NCBI RefSeq assembly: GCF_030064125.1
Contig: NZ_CP125957.1
Coordinates: 3,720,001 to 3,784,000 of the forward strand
DNA from: Pseudomonas sp. G2-4
GTDB taxonomy: Bacteria; Pseudomonadota; Gammaproteobacteria; Pseudomonadales; Pseudomonadaceae
Reading direction: 5' to 3'
Length of the DNA stretch: 64,000 nt
The notes below the pieces were generated by a model. The model searched no databases. It saw only the letters and a list, made by a program, of their open reading frames with translations, and was not told the DNA's origin. Position numbers and translations under genes: made by a program. Positions within the stretch are counted from its first letter, which is position 1. Each line of letters starts with the position of its first letter. Shown piece by piece: positions 21,062-32,702 of this stretch.

Positions 21062-22424
21062 GGGCTGGCGCTCCTCCAGCAGCCGCCTGCTGGCGCTGTA
21101 CAGTTCGCTGTTCGTGATCTGGAGCGCGATCCTGATGGGGGTGATGTATTACGAAGTGTTCGGCTATCTCGACAGCCTGGCCAAGCACTCCCTGATGCAG
21201 CGCCAGCATCTGTTCGCCCGGATCCACGGCGATCAGTTGGAAGATGCCCTCATGGCCAGCCTGACCCTGGACGAACGCGGTGTCGATGCCTACGGCCTGT
21301 TCGATCCGCAACTGCGCCACTTGAGCGGGCCGATCCAGCGGATCCCCGCTGACCTGCCGCTCGACGGCAGGATCCACATGCTTGGCGGATGCATCGATTC
21401 CGACGCCCCCGGCATCCCTTCCGATAGCTGCGACGCGGTGGCGACCCGGACCCAGGACGGACGCTGGCTGGTGCTGGCGCGGGACAATGGCTCGCTGTTC
21501 GCCGTGACGCGGATCATCTTGCATGCGCTGTTCTGGGGGGTGTCGCTGACCATCCTGCCGGGCATTGCCGGATGGCATCTGCTGCGCCGCCGACCACTGC
21601 AACGTATTCGCAAGCTGCAAGCCAGTGCCGAAGCCATCGTCGCCGGCGACCTGACCCATCGCCTGCCGCTGTCGAGCCGGCGCGATGAACTGGACATGCT
21701 GGCGGCAATCGTCAATGCCATGCTCGAGCGCATCGAACGCTTGATGAACGAGGTCAAGGGCGTGTGCGACAACATTGCCCATGACCTGCGCACGCCGCTG
21801 ACGCGCCTGCGCGCCCAACTGTATCGCATCCAGCAGCAAGCCCAAGAGGGTTCGCCCGAGGCGTTGCAGATGGACCAGGTGATTGCCGAAACCGATACCC
21901 TGATGGCGCGGTTTCGTGGCTTGTTGCGGATTTCCGAACTGGAAGACCAGCAGCGCCGCTCGGGGTTCGTGCGCCTCGATCCGTTGCAGTTATTGCAGGA
22001 GCTGCACGATTTTTACCTGCCACTGGCCGAGGAAGGTGAGCTGACCTTCACCCTGGAAACGCCCGACACCCTGCCCCTGCTCAATGGTGACCGGGCATTG
22101 CTGTTCGAGGCCGTGTCAAACCTGCTGAGCAACTCCATCAAATTCACCCCGCCCGGGGGCGAAGTCATTCTGCGTGGGGTCGACCAGGGCGACAGCACGC
22201 GTATCGAAGTGCTCGATTCCGGCCCTGGCATTCCCGAGGCAGAGCGCAAAGCCGTGTTTCGCCGCTTCTATCGCGCCGAGGGCAGCAGCCAGCACGGCGG
22301 GTTCGGGCTGGGCCTATCGATCGTTGCGGCGATCGTCAGTTTGCACGGGTTCACACTGGAGGTAGGCAGCACCGAGCGCGGCGGCGCGCGGTTGGCGCTC
22401 GATTGCCGGCCGACGTTGCTGTAG
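21039..22424 (+). CDS. Membrane sensor histidine kinase
   Basis: A 461-residue kinase paired with the regulator it overlaps. Membrane segments are at about residues 15-37 and 158-181, enclosing a periplasmic sensor of about 120 residues with a Cys pair (118 and 131) that might form a disulfide. HAMP follows, then HisKA with His248 (NIAHDLRTPLTR), and a HATPase domain with NLLSNSIKF, DSGPGIP and FGLGLSIV. The signal is not recognisable. Confidence 0.88.
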   Translation: MSLLNPAKGWRSSSSRLLALYSSLFVIWSAILMGVMYYEVFGYLDSLAKHSLMQRQHLFARIHGDQLEDALMASLTLDERGVDAYGLFDPQLRHLSGPIQRIPADLPLDGRIHMLGGCIDSDAPGIPSDSCDAVATRTQDGRWLVLARDNGSLFAVTRIILHALFWGVSLTILPGIAGWHLLRRRPLQRIRKLQASAEAIVAGDLTHRLPLSSRRDELDMLAAIVNAMLERIERLMNEVKGVCDNIAHDLRTPLTRLRAQLYRIQQQAQEGSPEALQMDQVIAETDTLMARFRGLLRISELEDQQRRSGFVRLDPLQLLQELHDFYLPLAEEGELTFTLETPDTLPLLNGDRALLFEAVSNLLSNSIKFTPPGGEVILRGVDQGDSTRIEVLDSGPGIPEAERKAVFRRFYRAEGSSQHGGFGLGLSIVAAIVSLHGFTLEVGSTERGGARLALDCRPTLL

Positions 22425-22440
22425 CTCGGTTGGGCATCTC

Positions 22441-22570
22441 TGTGGCGAGGGAGCTTGCTCCCGCTGGACTGCGAAGCAGTCCCCAACGATCACTTGATCA
22501 ACCTGCTGCACCGCGTCGGCAGGTTTTGGGGCCGCTACGCGACCCAGCGGGAGCAAGCTCCCTCGCCACA
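22441..22570. repeat. REP pair, GTGGCGAGGGAGC family
   Basis: Inverted units between the convergent sensor kinase and DUF1652 genes, with the CTGCGAAGCAGTC inner arm. Confidence 0.85.
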
Positions 22571-22592
22571 TAAAGCCGGTTCAGCTGATGCG

Positions 22593-22841
22593 TTAGAGGG
22601 GATCAGCACGATGCAGCGGGGTGTTTTCAAGTTCATAACGCAGTTCGTCGATCAACTTCGCCAGGCTTTGTTCCGAGCGAACGCTGTCTAGACTCATGCC
22701 ACTCACTACCAAGTCCACCTCTCCGCTTTCGCGATGATAGAGGCGTACCGTAAGGGTGCCGTCGCCATTGAGGCTGCATTCGCAAGCCAGCGGCTTGAAA
22801 CTTTCTTCGAGGCGAGCACGCACGGGGGCCAGTTGGGTCAT
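22593..22841 (-). CDS. DUF1652 family protein
   Basis: An 82-residue soluble protein of unknown function from a family common in Pseudomonas. It starts MTQLAPVRARLEESFKPLAC and has CECSLNGDGTLTVRLYHRESG then VDLVVSGMSLDS, a small alpha/beta fold, then a C-terminal helix with LAKLIDELRYELE. The ATG at 22841 follows GAGG by eight bases; upstream codons are not needed. Confidence 0.75.
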   Translation of the reverse strand: MTQLAPVRARLEESFKPLACECSLNGDGTLTVRLYHRESGEVDLVVSGMSLDSVRSEQSLAKLIDELRYELENTPLHRADPL

Positions 22842-22968
22842 GCGTTTTACCTCAGCGCTGAGATCGCAAACGACTGATGGACAATGCCGGGCTTTGGACC
22901 TCAACAATCTTCCTGTTTATACATCCGATGGGTTCACTGCACATTGCGGCCTGTTCCTTGACTGTTTC

Positions 22969-23063
22969 GTGAGGGACGCGACATCGCAAGCATGTCGCAC
23001 CCTCACAGCCTAAGGACCGAGGCGCCCCTGCAAAAGCCGAATTTGCACCAGCCCGGCCGGTGC
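22969..23063. terminator. Strong hairpins after the PAS-LuxR gene
   Basis: GTGAGGG-AC-GCGACAT and ATGTCGC-A-CCCTCAC (22969-23006) pair as a 14-bp stem with one small internal loop. A second hairpin, TGCACC/GGTGCA, lies at about 23046-23063 directly past the minus-strand stop at 23078. Neither has a U-run, so transcription termination is a guess; a stable transcript end or small RNA is possible. Confidence 0.4.
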
Positions 23064-23077
23064 ATTTGCACTGGCCA

Positions 23078-24565
23078 TCACGGTGCCTTCTTTCGCCATT
23101 CGCTGGCGAACAAGCCGCGTTCCCGAGCCCAGACGATGGCCTCGCTGCGGCTATGAACATCCAGCTTGGAGTACAACGTTGCCACGTGATTTCGCACCGT
23201 ATTGGGGGCCAATTTCAGCCGCGCGGCGATTTCCTTGTCCGCCAGGCCCTCGCAGATCAGCCCCAGCACGTCGCGTTCCCGCGCGGTCAACTCGGTGAAT
23301 GACGCGCTGGGCACCTGAGCATTGATGCTCTTCACATTGGCCAGTTTCTCAATCAAGGTCCGACTGAACCACGAGGCGTCTTTCATGACCTCCTCGATGG
23401 CCGCCACCAGCTCCAGCTCCGAGCGCTTGCGTTCAGTGATGTTCATCAAGACCAGCAGGTAACAAGGCTTGTCCTGGATGACCACGGTGTCGGCCGCCAC
23501 CTCGCAGTCGATCTGCTCGCCGCCTTTCTTGTGAACCTTGACGTCGACGCTGGACACCGTCGCGCTCTTTTCCAGGGCGGCAAACAATGCCGCGCTGGCG
23601 TCCTTATCGAGGAAGCCGACTTCCTCCACGGTTTTACCCAGTAGCTCCTCACTGGAGTAACCGCTTGTTCGGAGAAACGCTTCGTTGATTTCCACCAATT
23701 GCTGTTCGGAGCTGCACACCAAGGTGGGTACCGGTGTGAGGCGAAACGACTTGGCGAAGCGCTCCTCACTCTGACGCAGTGCCGTTTCGGCCTTGCGTCG
23801 CGGTTCCATGTCCATGAAGGAAAACAGCATGCAGTCTTCGTCGTGCAGGTCATCCAGCGGCTGGCCCGCGACGATCACCTGCTTGCTGCCGCCTCCCGGC
23901 AATTTCAGCTCGGCCTGCATCTGTGGAATGGTCGCGCCCTGCCCCAGGCGCTCGATGGCCAGGTCTCGCCTCTCCGCCGCCTCGAATACATCCAGCTCAT
24001 ACACCGAACGCCCGATCACTTGCTCACGGCTGTAGCCGGTCATTTCCAGAAAGCCCTGGTTGACCTTGATGTAGCGCAGATCGCTGAGGCGACAGATCAC
24101 CGCTGGCGCCGGGTTGGCGCCGAAGGTTTTCTCGAACCGCTGTTCGGCGCTGGCCCATTCGGTGGCGTCGCTGAGAATCAGTACCAGGGACTCCGGCTCG
24201 CCGTTGCGGTCGGTCAGCACCATGCTGCGGATCCGGTGGACCCAGGTACGGTCCGGATTGGCCGCAGGGGTGACTTCCACCAGCACATCGCTGAACTCAT
24301 CGCCACGGGCAACCCGGGCGATGGGGTAATTGTCTTCGGTCAACGAGTGGTTATTGCGGTAGCGCAAATTGAAACGCTGGGCGTATTCCTGGGCATTGGC
24401 GCCCAACTCACTCAGCTCTTTGATCCCATGCATGGTCAACGCCGCTTCGTTGGCCCAGGCAATGGTCTGGTCAACTTCCATCAACATCACCCCGTCAGAC
24501 AACCCGGCGATGATTTGCAGCAATTGACGGCGATTGGTATCGGTTGTCGGGACTTCCTGGCTCAT
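23078..24565 (-). CDS. Triple-PAS LuxR-type transcriptional regulator
   Basis: A 495-residue protein. Three PAS domains are visible at about residues 14-135, 145-255 and 265-385; the second has YIKVNQGFLEMTGYSREQVIGRS and the third VEINEAFLRTSGYSSEELLG. The C-terminus (about 425-488) is a GerE/LuxR helix-turn-helix, LTARERDVLGLICEGLADKE and TVRNHVATLYSKL. There is no receiver or kinase domain, so it probably senses a ligand, redox state or energy status directly in the cytoplasm. Target genes are unknown. It stands alone on the minus strand. Confidence 0.85.
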   Translation of the reverse strand: MSQEVPTTDTNRRQLLQIIAGLSDGVMLMEVDQTIAWANEAALTMHGIKELSELGANAQEYAQRFNLRYRNNHSLTEDNYPIARVARGDEFSDVLVEVTPAANPDRTWVHRIRSMVLTDRNGEPESLVLILSDATEWASAEQRFEKTFGANPAPAVICRLSDLRYIKVNQGFLEMTGYSREQVIGRSVYELDVFEAAERRDLAIERLGQGATIPQMQAELKLPGGGSKQVIVAGQPLDDLHDEDCMLFSFMDMEPRRKAETALRQSEERFAKSFRLTPVPTLVCSSEQQLVEINEAFLRTSGYSSEELLGKTVEEVGFLDKDASAALFAALEKSATVSSVDVKVHKKGGEQIDCEVAADTVVIQDKPCYLLVLMNITERKRSELELVAAIEEVMKDASWFSRTLIEKLANVKSINAQVPSASFTELTARERDVLGLICEGLADKEIAARLKLAPNTVRNHVATLYSKLDVHSRSEAIVWARERGLFASEWRKKAP

Positions 24566-24650
24566 TGGGTCTCCATGTGGTCAGTGCGCTTCAGGCATGG
24601 ATGCGTTGAAGATTACGACCACATGGCGTTGCGATAGTGCACCACGCCGT

Positions 24651-25934
24651 TCAAGCCGCCAGGCGTCCCTCGGCAATGGCCTGCGAGGCGGCGAGCATCG
24701 CGCGCAACAGCACCGCGCAACCGGCCGCGAGGTCGTCGGGGGCGGCGTTTTCGATTTCGTTGTGGCTGATGCCGCCTTCGCATGGCACGAAGATCATGCC
24801 GGCCGGGCCCAATTCGGCGAGGAAGATTGCGTCATGACCCGCCCCGCTGACGATGTCCATGTGGGACAGACCCAAACCCTGGGCAGCACCCCGCACGGCG
24901 TCAACGCAACCCTTGTCGAAGTACAGCGGTGGAAAGTCGGCCGTGGGTTTCAGTTCATAGGTCAGGCCGTGTTGCCGACAGGTGTCGTCGATCACCCGCT
25001 GGACCTCGGCGATCATCGAATCCAGCCGCGCCGGTTCCAAATGCCGGAAATCCAGGGTCATGCGCACTTCGCCGGGGATGACATTGCGCGAACCGGGATA
25101 CGCTTGCAGGCAACCGACCGTCCCGCAGGCATGGGGTTGATGAGCAAGGGCGGTGCGATTGACGGCACCGACGATGATCGAGGCGCCCACCAGGGCGTCC
25201 TTGCGCAGGTGCATCGGGGTCGGGCCGGCGTGGGCTTCGACGCCGCGCAAGGTCAGGTCGAACCATTTCTGCCCCAGCGCGCCCATGACCACACCGATGG
25301 TCTTGCCCTCGTCTTCCAGGATCGGCCCCTGTTCGATGTGCGCCTCGAAATACGCGCCCACCGGATGGCCGCTGACCTGGCGGGGGCCGGCATAGCCGAT
25401 GGCATTCAGCGCCTGCCCCACGGTGATGCCTTCGGCGTCGGTCTTGGCCAGGGTTTCTTCGAGGGTGAATTTTTCCGCGAATACGCCAGAGCCCATCATG
25501 CAAGGGGCGAAGCGCGAGCCTTCTTCGTTGGTCCACACCACCACTTCCAGCGGCGCTTCGGTTTCAACGTTCAGGTCATTGAGGGTGCGCAACACTTCCA
25601 ACCCCGACAGCACGCCAAAGCAGCCGTCGAACTTGCCGCCGGTGGGTTGGGTGTCGATGTGGCTGCCGGTCATGACCGGTGGCAGGTTCGGATTGCGTCC
25701 TGGGCGACGAGCGAAGATGTTGCCCACCGCATCGATGCTGACGGTGCAGCCAGCGGCTTGGGTCCATTGCACGAACAGGTCCCGGGCCTGGCGGTCCAGG
25801 TCGGTCAGGGCCAGTCGACACACGCCGCCCTTGACCGTGGCCCCGAGTTGCGCCAAGTCCATGAGCGACTGCCAGAGACGGTCGCGGTTGATGTGCTGAT
25901 GGGTGGATTGCAGAACGTCGATGGCTGCGTTCAT
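24651..25934 (-). CDS. N-carbamoyl-amino acid amidohydrolase, probable beta-ureidopropionase
   Basis: A 427-residue M20-family metallo-amidohydrolase (HyuC/allantoate amidohydrolase type). Metal ligands are visible at His92 (GSHID), Asp103 (GGKFDG) and Glu137/Glu138 (TNEEGSRF), with HIEQGPILE and SGAGHDAIFLAEL further on. Next to the dihydropyrimidinase and PreTA genes it most likely hydrolyses N-carbamoyl-beta-alanine to beta-alanine, CO2 and ammonia, the last step of reductive uracil breakdown. AAGGAG precedes the ATG at 25934; the longer frame runs into REP DNA. A REP pair separates it from the transporter gene. Confidence 0.85.
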   Translation of the reverse strand: MNAAIDVLQSTHQHINRDRLWQSLMDLAQLGATVKGGVCRLALTDLDRQARDLFVQWTQAAGCTVSIDAVGNIFARRPGRNPNLPPVMTGSHIDTQPTGGKFDGCFGVLSGLEVLRTLNDLNVETEAPLEVVVWTNEEGSRFAPCMMGSGVFAEKFTLEETLAKTDAEGITVGQALNAIGYAGPRQVSGHPVGAYFEAHIEQGPILEDEGKTIGVVMGALGQKWFDLTLRGVEAHAGPTPMHLRKDALVGASIIVGAVNRTALAHQPHACGTVGCLQAYPGSRNVIPGEVRMTLDFRHLEPARLDSMIAEVQRVIDDTCRQHGLTYELKPTADFPPLYFDKGCVDAVRGAAQGLGLSHMDIVSGAGHDAIFLAELGPAGMIFVPCEGGISHNEIENAAPDDLAAGCAVLLRAMLAASQAIAEGRLAA

Positions 25935-25982
25935 GGGGGGTCTCCTTTTTTTCAGGCATTTTTTGGTGTGTCTGGGGCCGCT

Positions 25983-26075
25983 ATCGCGAGCAAGCTCGCT
26001 CCCACAGGGGATCTGCTGTGCACGTAGGCTTTGCATCCCCCCCCAATCCAGTGTGGGAGCGAGCTTGCTCGCGAT
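25983..26075. repeat. REP pair, GTGGGAGCGAGC family, inverted arrangement
   Basis: Here the ATCGCGAGCAAGCTCGC unit comes first and TGTGGGAGCGAGC last, the opposite order to the pair at 5591. It lies between the amidohydrolase and NCS1 genes. Confidence 0.85.
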
Positions 26076-26086
26076 GAGGCCCTCCT

Positions 26087-27565
26087 TCACACCGCAGATT
26101 TGGCGATGGACGGGCTCGCACGCAGACTGCACAACCCGTAGTAAATCACCCCGCCCAGCGCCGAGCCGGTGAACCAGCCGTAGCTGTAGAACCAGCTGAA
26201 CGCATCGCTGCCCAGGGACAGCAGCGTCAGCAGCACCGGCACGGCAAAGGCGATGAAGCCGTTCCAGTTCCACGCCGGATAAACGTCGTCGCGGTACAAC
26301 CCGGCCAGGTCCAGTTGCTGTTTCTTGATCAGGAAATAATCCACCACCATGATCCCGGCAATCGGCCCCAGCAGGCTTGAATAGCCCAGCAGCCAGTTGG
26401 AGTACACCGACTCAAGGCTGACCTCGGACACGATCAGGCCGAGCTTTTTCAGCAGCTCGTGGGCCATTAGCGCCAGCCCCACCAACCCGGTGAGCATGAC
26501 GGCCTTGGTCCGGCCGATCAGTTTGGGCGCCAGGTTCTGGAAATCGTTGGTCGGCGAGACGATGTTGGCGGCAGTGTTGCTCGAGAGCGTCGCGACGATG
26601 ATCAGCACCATGGCCAGCGCTACCCAGACCGGGCTCTGGATGTGCCCGATCAAGGTCACGGGGTCGGAGACGGTCACCCCCACCAGTTTTTCCGAGGCTG
26701 CGGTCATGACCACGCCGAGGGAGGCGAACAGGAACATGGTCAATGGCAGGCCGATGATTTGCCCCACGATCTGGTCCTTCTGGCTCTTGGCGTAACGGCT
26801 GAAGTCAGGGATGTTCAATGACAAAGTCGCCCAAAAACCGACCATGGCCGTCAGCCCGGCGAGGAAGTAGCTGGTCACGCTCGCACCTTCGGGCCGCTTG
26901 GCCGGGACCGCCATCAGCTCGGTCAGGGATACGTTGGGCAACGCCCACACCAGCAAGCCGGCGCCCACCAGTACCAGCAGCGGCGCGGATAAGGTTTCCA
27001 GCCATTTGATCGACTCGGCACCGCGCAATACCACCCACAGGTTCATGACCCAGAACACCATGAAGCCGATCACCTCACCGGTGCCGCCCAGGCTCTTCCA
27101 GCCTTCGAACACCGAGCCGAGAAACAGGTGAATCGCCAGCCCGCCGAACATGGTCTGGATCCCGAACCAGCCACACGCCACCAAGGCGCGAATCAGACAC
27201 GGGACGTTGGAGCCGATGACACCGAAGGACGAGCGCAACAGCACCGGAAACGGAATGCCGTACTTGGTCCCGGCAAAGGCGTTCAGGGTCAGGGGAATCA
27301 ACACGATGATGTTGGCAAACAGGATCGCCAGCAACGCCTCGCCCACCGTCAAGCCGAAGTAGGCGGTAAGCACGCCGCCAAGGGTGTAGGTCGGGACGCA
27401 GATCGCCATGCCCACCCACAGCGCAGTGATGTGCCATTTGTTCCAGGTTCGCTCATGCACCTTGGTCGGCGCGATATCGTGGTTATAACGGGGGCTGTCG
27501 AGGACGTCGCTGCCGGCTTCAAGCTCGAATAACCCGTCCCGCTCAGTCACTGTTGATCTGGTCAT
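26087..27565 (-). CDS. NCS1-family nucleobase transporter
   Basis: A 492-residue inner-membrane permease with about twelve hydrophobic segments. ERTWNKWHITALWVGMAICVPTY near the start (split over the loop before the first membrane helix) and the later SLNIPDFSRYAKSQKDQ are typical of NCS1 carriers for cytosine, uracil, allantoin and hydantoin. The surrounding pyrimidine genes point to uracil or thymine. GGAG five bases before the ATG at 27565 fixes this start over two upstream ones. Transcribed divergently from dihydropyrimidinase. Confidence 0.87.
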   Translation of the reverse strand: MTRSTVTERDGLFELEAGSDVLDSPRYNHDIAPTKVHERTWNKWHITALWVGMAICVPTYTLGGVLTAYFGLTVGEALLAILFANIIVLIPLTLNAFAGTKYGIPFPVLLRSSFGVIGSNVPCLIRALVACGWFGIQTMFGGLAIHLFLGSVFEGWKSLGGTGEVIGFMVFWVMNLWVVLRGAESIKWLETLSAPLLVLVGAGLLVWALPNVSLTELMAVPAKRPEGASVTSYFLAGLTAMVGFWATLSLNIPDFSRYAKSQKDQIVGQIIGLPLTMFLFASLGVVMTAASEKLVGVTVSDPVTLIGHIQSPVWVALAMVLIIVATLSSNTAANIVSPTNDFQNLAPKLIGRTKAVMLTGLVGLALMAHELLKKLGLIVSEVSLESVYSNWLLGYSSLLGPIAGIMVVDYFLIKKQQLDLAGLYRDDVYPAWNWNGFIAFAVPVLLTLLSLGSDAFSWFYSYGWFTGSALGGVIYYGLCSLRASPSIAKSAV

Positions 27566-29622
<2,057 letters not shown>

Positions 29623-29639
29623 ATCCAGGCCTTCGGCCT

Positions 29640-29732
29640 ATCGCGAGCAAGCTCGCTCCCACACTGGATCTTGGGTGGATACAAAATCTGTGTACGCAAC
29701 AGATCCCCTGTGGGAGCGAGCTTGCTCGCGAT
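29640..29732. repeat. REP pair, GTGGGAGCGAGC family, inverted arrangement
   Basis: ATCGCGAGC unit first, TGTGGGAGC unit last, between dihydropyrimidinase and preT, inside the probable operon. Confidence 0.85.
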
Positions 29733-29804
29733 GAGGCCAGGCCAGGCACCAAAAAAACCACTGCCCACCAGAGGCAGCACCTCAAACACCGTGAGGCCCA
29801 TTCC

Positions 29805-31172
29805 ATGATCCAGCCCTTGAGTCACCTCCCCCATTCCCTGGAAGACTCGGCCACCCTCGCCGCCCGTTTCAGCGACCTGGCACCGCCGCTCAACGCCCGC
29901 CAGGCTCACTTGGAAGCGTCCCGGTGCCTGTATTGCTACGACGCACCGTGCGTGAACGCCTGTCCGAGCGAGATCGATATTCCCTCGTTCATCCGTAACA
30001 TCCACCAGGACAACGTCCAAGGCGCGGCACAGAAAATCCTCTCGGCCAACATCCTCGGCGGCAGCTGTGCCCGGGTCTGCCCCACGGAGATCCTTTGCCA
30101 GCAAGCCTGCGTGCGCAACAACGTTCATGAGTGCGCACCGGTATTGATCGGCCAGCTGCAACGCTACGCCGTGGACAATGCCCACTTTGCTGAACACCCG
30201 TTCAAGCGTGCCGCCACCAGCGGCAAGCGCATCGCCGTGGTCGGGGCCGGCCCGGCAGGGTTGTCCTGCGCCCATCGCAGCGCGATGCACGGTCATGACG
30301 TGGTGATTTTCGAAGCCCGTGAGAAGGCCGGTGGCCTCAATGAATACGGCATCGCCAAATACAAACTCGTAGACGATTACGCCCAGCACGAACTGGACTT
30401 TCTGCTGGAAATCGGCGGTATCGAAATCCGCCACGGGCAGAAACTCGGGGAAAACCTGAGCCTGAGCGACCTGCACCAGCAGTTCGACGCGGTGTTCCTC
30501 GGCCTCGGCCTGGCCGCCAGCAAACAATTGGGCCTGAGCGATGAACAGGCGCCAGGGCTGCTGGCCGCCACCGAGTACATCCGCGAATTGCGCCAGGCCG
30601 ACGACCTCAGCCAATTGCCCCTGGCGGACCGTTGCATCGTGCTCGGCGCCGGCAACACCGCCATTGACATGGCCGTGCAAATGGCCCGCCTCGGCGCCCG
30701 GGATGTCAGCCTGGTGTACCGTCGCGGCCTTGAAGACATGGGCGCCACCGTGCATGAGCAAGACATCGCCAAGGCCAATCAGGTGCGCCTGTTGACCTGG
30801 GCCCAGCCGCAACAGGTGTTGCTCGACGACGCGGGGAATGTGCGGGGCATGCGTTTCTCCCGCACCCATCTGGAAAACGGTCGGCTGGTCACCAGCGCCG
30901 AGACCTTCGACCTGCCCGCCGACGGTATTTTCAAAGCCATCGGCCAGGCCATCGACGACAACGCGCTGGTGGACCCGCTGGCCCGGGAACTCAAGCGCCA
31001 GGATGGGCGAATCCTGGTGGACGAACAACTGCGCACCAGCATTCCTGGGGTCTACGCCGGCGGCGATTGCACCAGCCTGGACCAGGACCTCACCGTGCAG
31101 GCCGTGCAGCACGGCAAGCTCGCCGCCGAGGCGATCAACGCCCAACTCATGCTCAACGTGGAGGCTGCGTAA
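29805..31172 (+). CDS. preT: NAD-dependent dihydropyrimidine dehydrogenase subunit PreT
   Basis: A 455-residue flavoprotein like the N-terminal half of mammalian DPD. Cysteine clusters for [4Fe-4S] centres lie at CLYCYDAPCVNACP and CARVCPTEILCQQAC. The FAD loop is VVGAGPAGLSCA and the NAD loop VLGAGNTAIDMAV. It passes electrons between NADH and the PreA flavin. Its TAA abuts the preA ATG with no gap, indicating coupled translation. Confidence 0.92.
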   Translation: MIQPLSHLPHSLEDSATLAARFSDLAPPLNARQAHLEASRCLYCYDAPCVNACPSEIDIPSFIRNIHQDNVQGAAQKILSANILGGSCARVCPTEILCQQACVRNNVHECAPVLIGQLQRYAVDNAHFAEHPFKRAATSGKRIAVVGAGPAGLSCAHRSAMHGHDVVIFEAREKAGGLNEYGIAKYKLVDDYAQHELDFLLEIGGIEIRHGQKLGENLSLSDLHQQFDAVFLGLGLAASKQLGLSDEQAPGLLAATEYIRELRQADDLSQLPLADRCIVLGAGNTAIDMAVQMARLGARDVSLVYRRGLEDMGATVHEQDIAKANQVRLLTWAQPQQVLLDDAGNVRGMRFSRTHLENGRLVTSAETFDLPADGIFKAIGQAIDDNALVDPLARELKRQDGRILVDEQLRTSIPGVYAGGDCTSLDQDLTVQAVQHGKLAAEAINAQLMLNVEAA

Positions 31173-32447
31173 ATGGCCGATCTGTCGATTGTCTTCGCCG
31201 GCATCAAAACCCCCAATCCGTTCTGGCTGGCCTCCGCGCCGCCCACCGACAAGGCCTACAACGTGGTCCGGGCCTTCGAGGCCGGCTGGGGTGGCGTGGT
31301 CTGGAAAACCCTCGGGGAAGACCCGGCGGCGGTGAACGTTTCGTCGCGCTACTCAGCCCACTACGGCGCCAATCGCGAGGTGCTGGGCATCAATAACATC
31401 GAGCTGATCACCGACCGCTCCCTGGAGATCAACCTGCGAGAAATCACCCAGGTGAAAAAGGACTGGCCGGATCGGGCGTTGATCGTGTCGCTGATGGTGC
31501 CCTGCGTCGAAGAATCCTGGAAACGCATCCTGCCCCTGGTGGAAGCCACCGGTGCCGACGGCATCGAACTGAATTTCGGCTGCCCCCACGGCATGCCGGA
31601 ACGCGGCATGGGCGCGGCGGTCGGCCAGGTGCCGGAATACGTCGAGCAAGTGACCCGCTGGTGCAAGACCTATTGTTCGTTGCCGGTGATCGTCAAACTC
31701 ACGCCGAACATCACCGACATCCGTGTCGCCGCTCGGGCGGCCCATCGCGGCGGCGCGGACGCGGTGTCGCTGATCAACACCATCAACTCCATCACCAGCG
31801 TCGACCTGGACCGCATGGTCGCCCTGCCCAGTGTCGGCAGCCAGAGCACCCACGGCGGTTATTGCGGCTCGGCGGTCAAGCCGATCGCGCTGAACATGGT
31901 CGCCGAAATCGCCCGCGACCCGCAGACCCAAGGCTTGCCGATCTGCGGTATCGGCGGCATCGGCAGCTGGCGCGACGCGGCGGAATTCATCGCCCTGGGC
32001 AGCGGCGCGGTGCAGGTCTGCACGGCGGCAATGCTGCATGGCTTTCGCATCGTCGAAGAGATGAAGGATGGTTTGTCACGTTGGATGGACGACCACGGCC
32101 ACGCCAACCTCCAGGCCTTCTCCGGCCGCGCGGTGGGCAACACCACCGACTGGAAGTACCTGGACATCAACTATCAGGTCATCGCGAAAATCGACCAAGA
32201 GGCCTGCATCGGCTGCGGTCGCTGCCACATCGCCTGTGAGGACACCTCACACCAGGCCGTCGCCAGCCTCAAGCAGGCGGACGGCACGCGCAAATATGAA
32301 GTGATCGATGAGGAATGCGTGGGCTGCAACCTCTGCCAAATCACCTGCCCGGTGCAGGACTGCATCGAAATGGTGACGGTGGACACGGGCAAGCCGTTTC
32401 TGGATTGGAACCATGATCCGCGCAATCCCTATCATGTAGCGGTTTGA
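31173..32447 (+). CDS. preA: NAD-dependent dihydropyrimidine dehydrogenase subunit PreA
   Basis: A 424-residue catalytic subunit. The N-terminal FMN-binding TIM barrel reduces uracil or thymine; catalytic Cys137 is in NFGCPHGMPERGMG. The C-terminus has two [4Fe-4S] motifs, CIGCGRCHIAC and CVGCNLCQITC. With PreT it makes the first enzyme of reductive pyrimidine degradation. The next genes downstream are the orphan Rhs gene and the opposing TetR gene. Confidence 0.93.
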   Translation: MADLSIVFAGIKTPNPFWLASAPPTDKAYNVVRAFEAGWGGVVWKTLGEDPAAVNVSSRYSAHYGANREVLGINNIELITDRSLEINLREITQVKKDWPDRALIVSLMVPCVEESWKRILPLVEATGADGIELNFGCPHGMPERGMGAAVGQVPEYVEQVTRWCKTYCSLPVIVKLTPNITDIRVAARAAHRGGADAVSLINTINSITSVDLDRMVALPSVGSQSTHGGYCGSAVKPIALNMVAEIARDPQTQGLPICGIGGIGSWRDAAEFIALGSGAVQVCTAAMLHGFRIVEEMKDGLSRWMDDHGHANLQAFSGRAVGNTTDWKYLDINYQVIAKIDQEACIGCGRCHIACEDTSHQAVASLKQADGTRKYEVIDEECVGCNLCQITCPVQDCIEMVTVDTGKPFLDWNHDPRNPYHVAV

Positions 32448-32471
32448 AATTGAGGTGTTTGGGCTGACGCC

Positions 32472-32563
32472 ATCGCGAGCAAGCTCGCTCCCACAAGGGA
32501 TATACGGCGAATACAAATCCTGTGTTCACCGCCAATCCCCTGTGGGAGCGAGCCTGCTCGCGA
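32472..32563. repeat. REP pair, GTGGGAGCGAGC family, inverted arrangement
   Basis: ATCGCGAGC unit first; the second unit is slightly changed (GAGCCTGCTCGCGAAGG). It follows preA and may mark its transcript end. Confidence 0.8.
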
Positions 32564-32702
32564 AGGGGCCCTCAGCCACAGCACAAAACCTCAGGGTAAC
32601 CCCACCAGAAGCGCCCTATCCAACTAACAGTTCTGCTAGTAGACGTCCTCCCAAAAATATCCGAGCCTGACACAGCCCTGTCACCTAAGCAGAACCCAGC
32701 CC

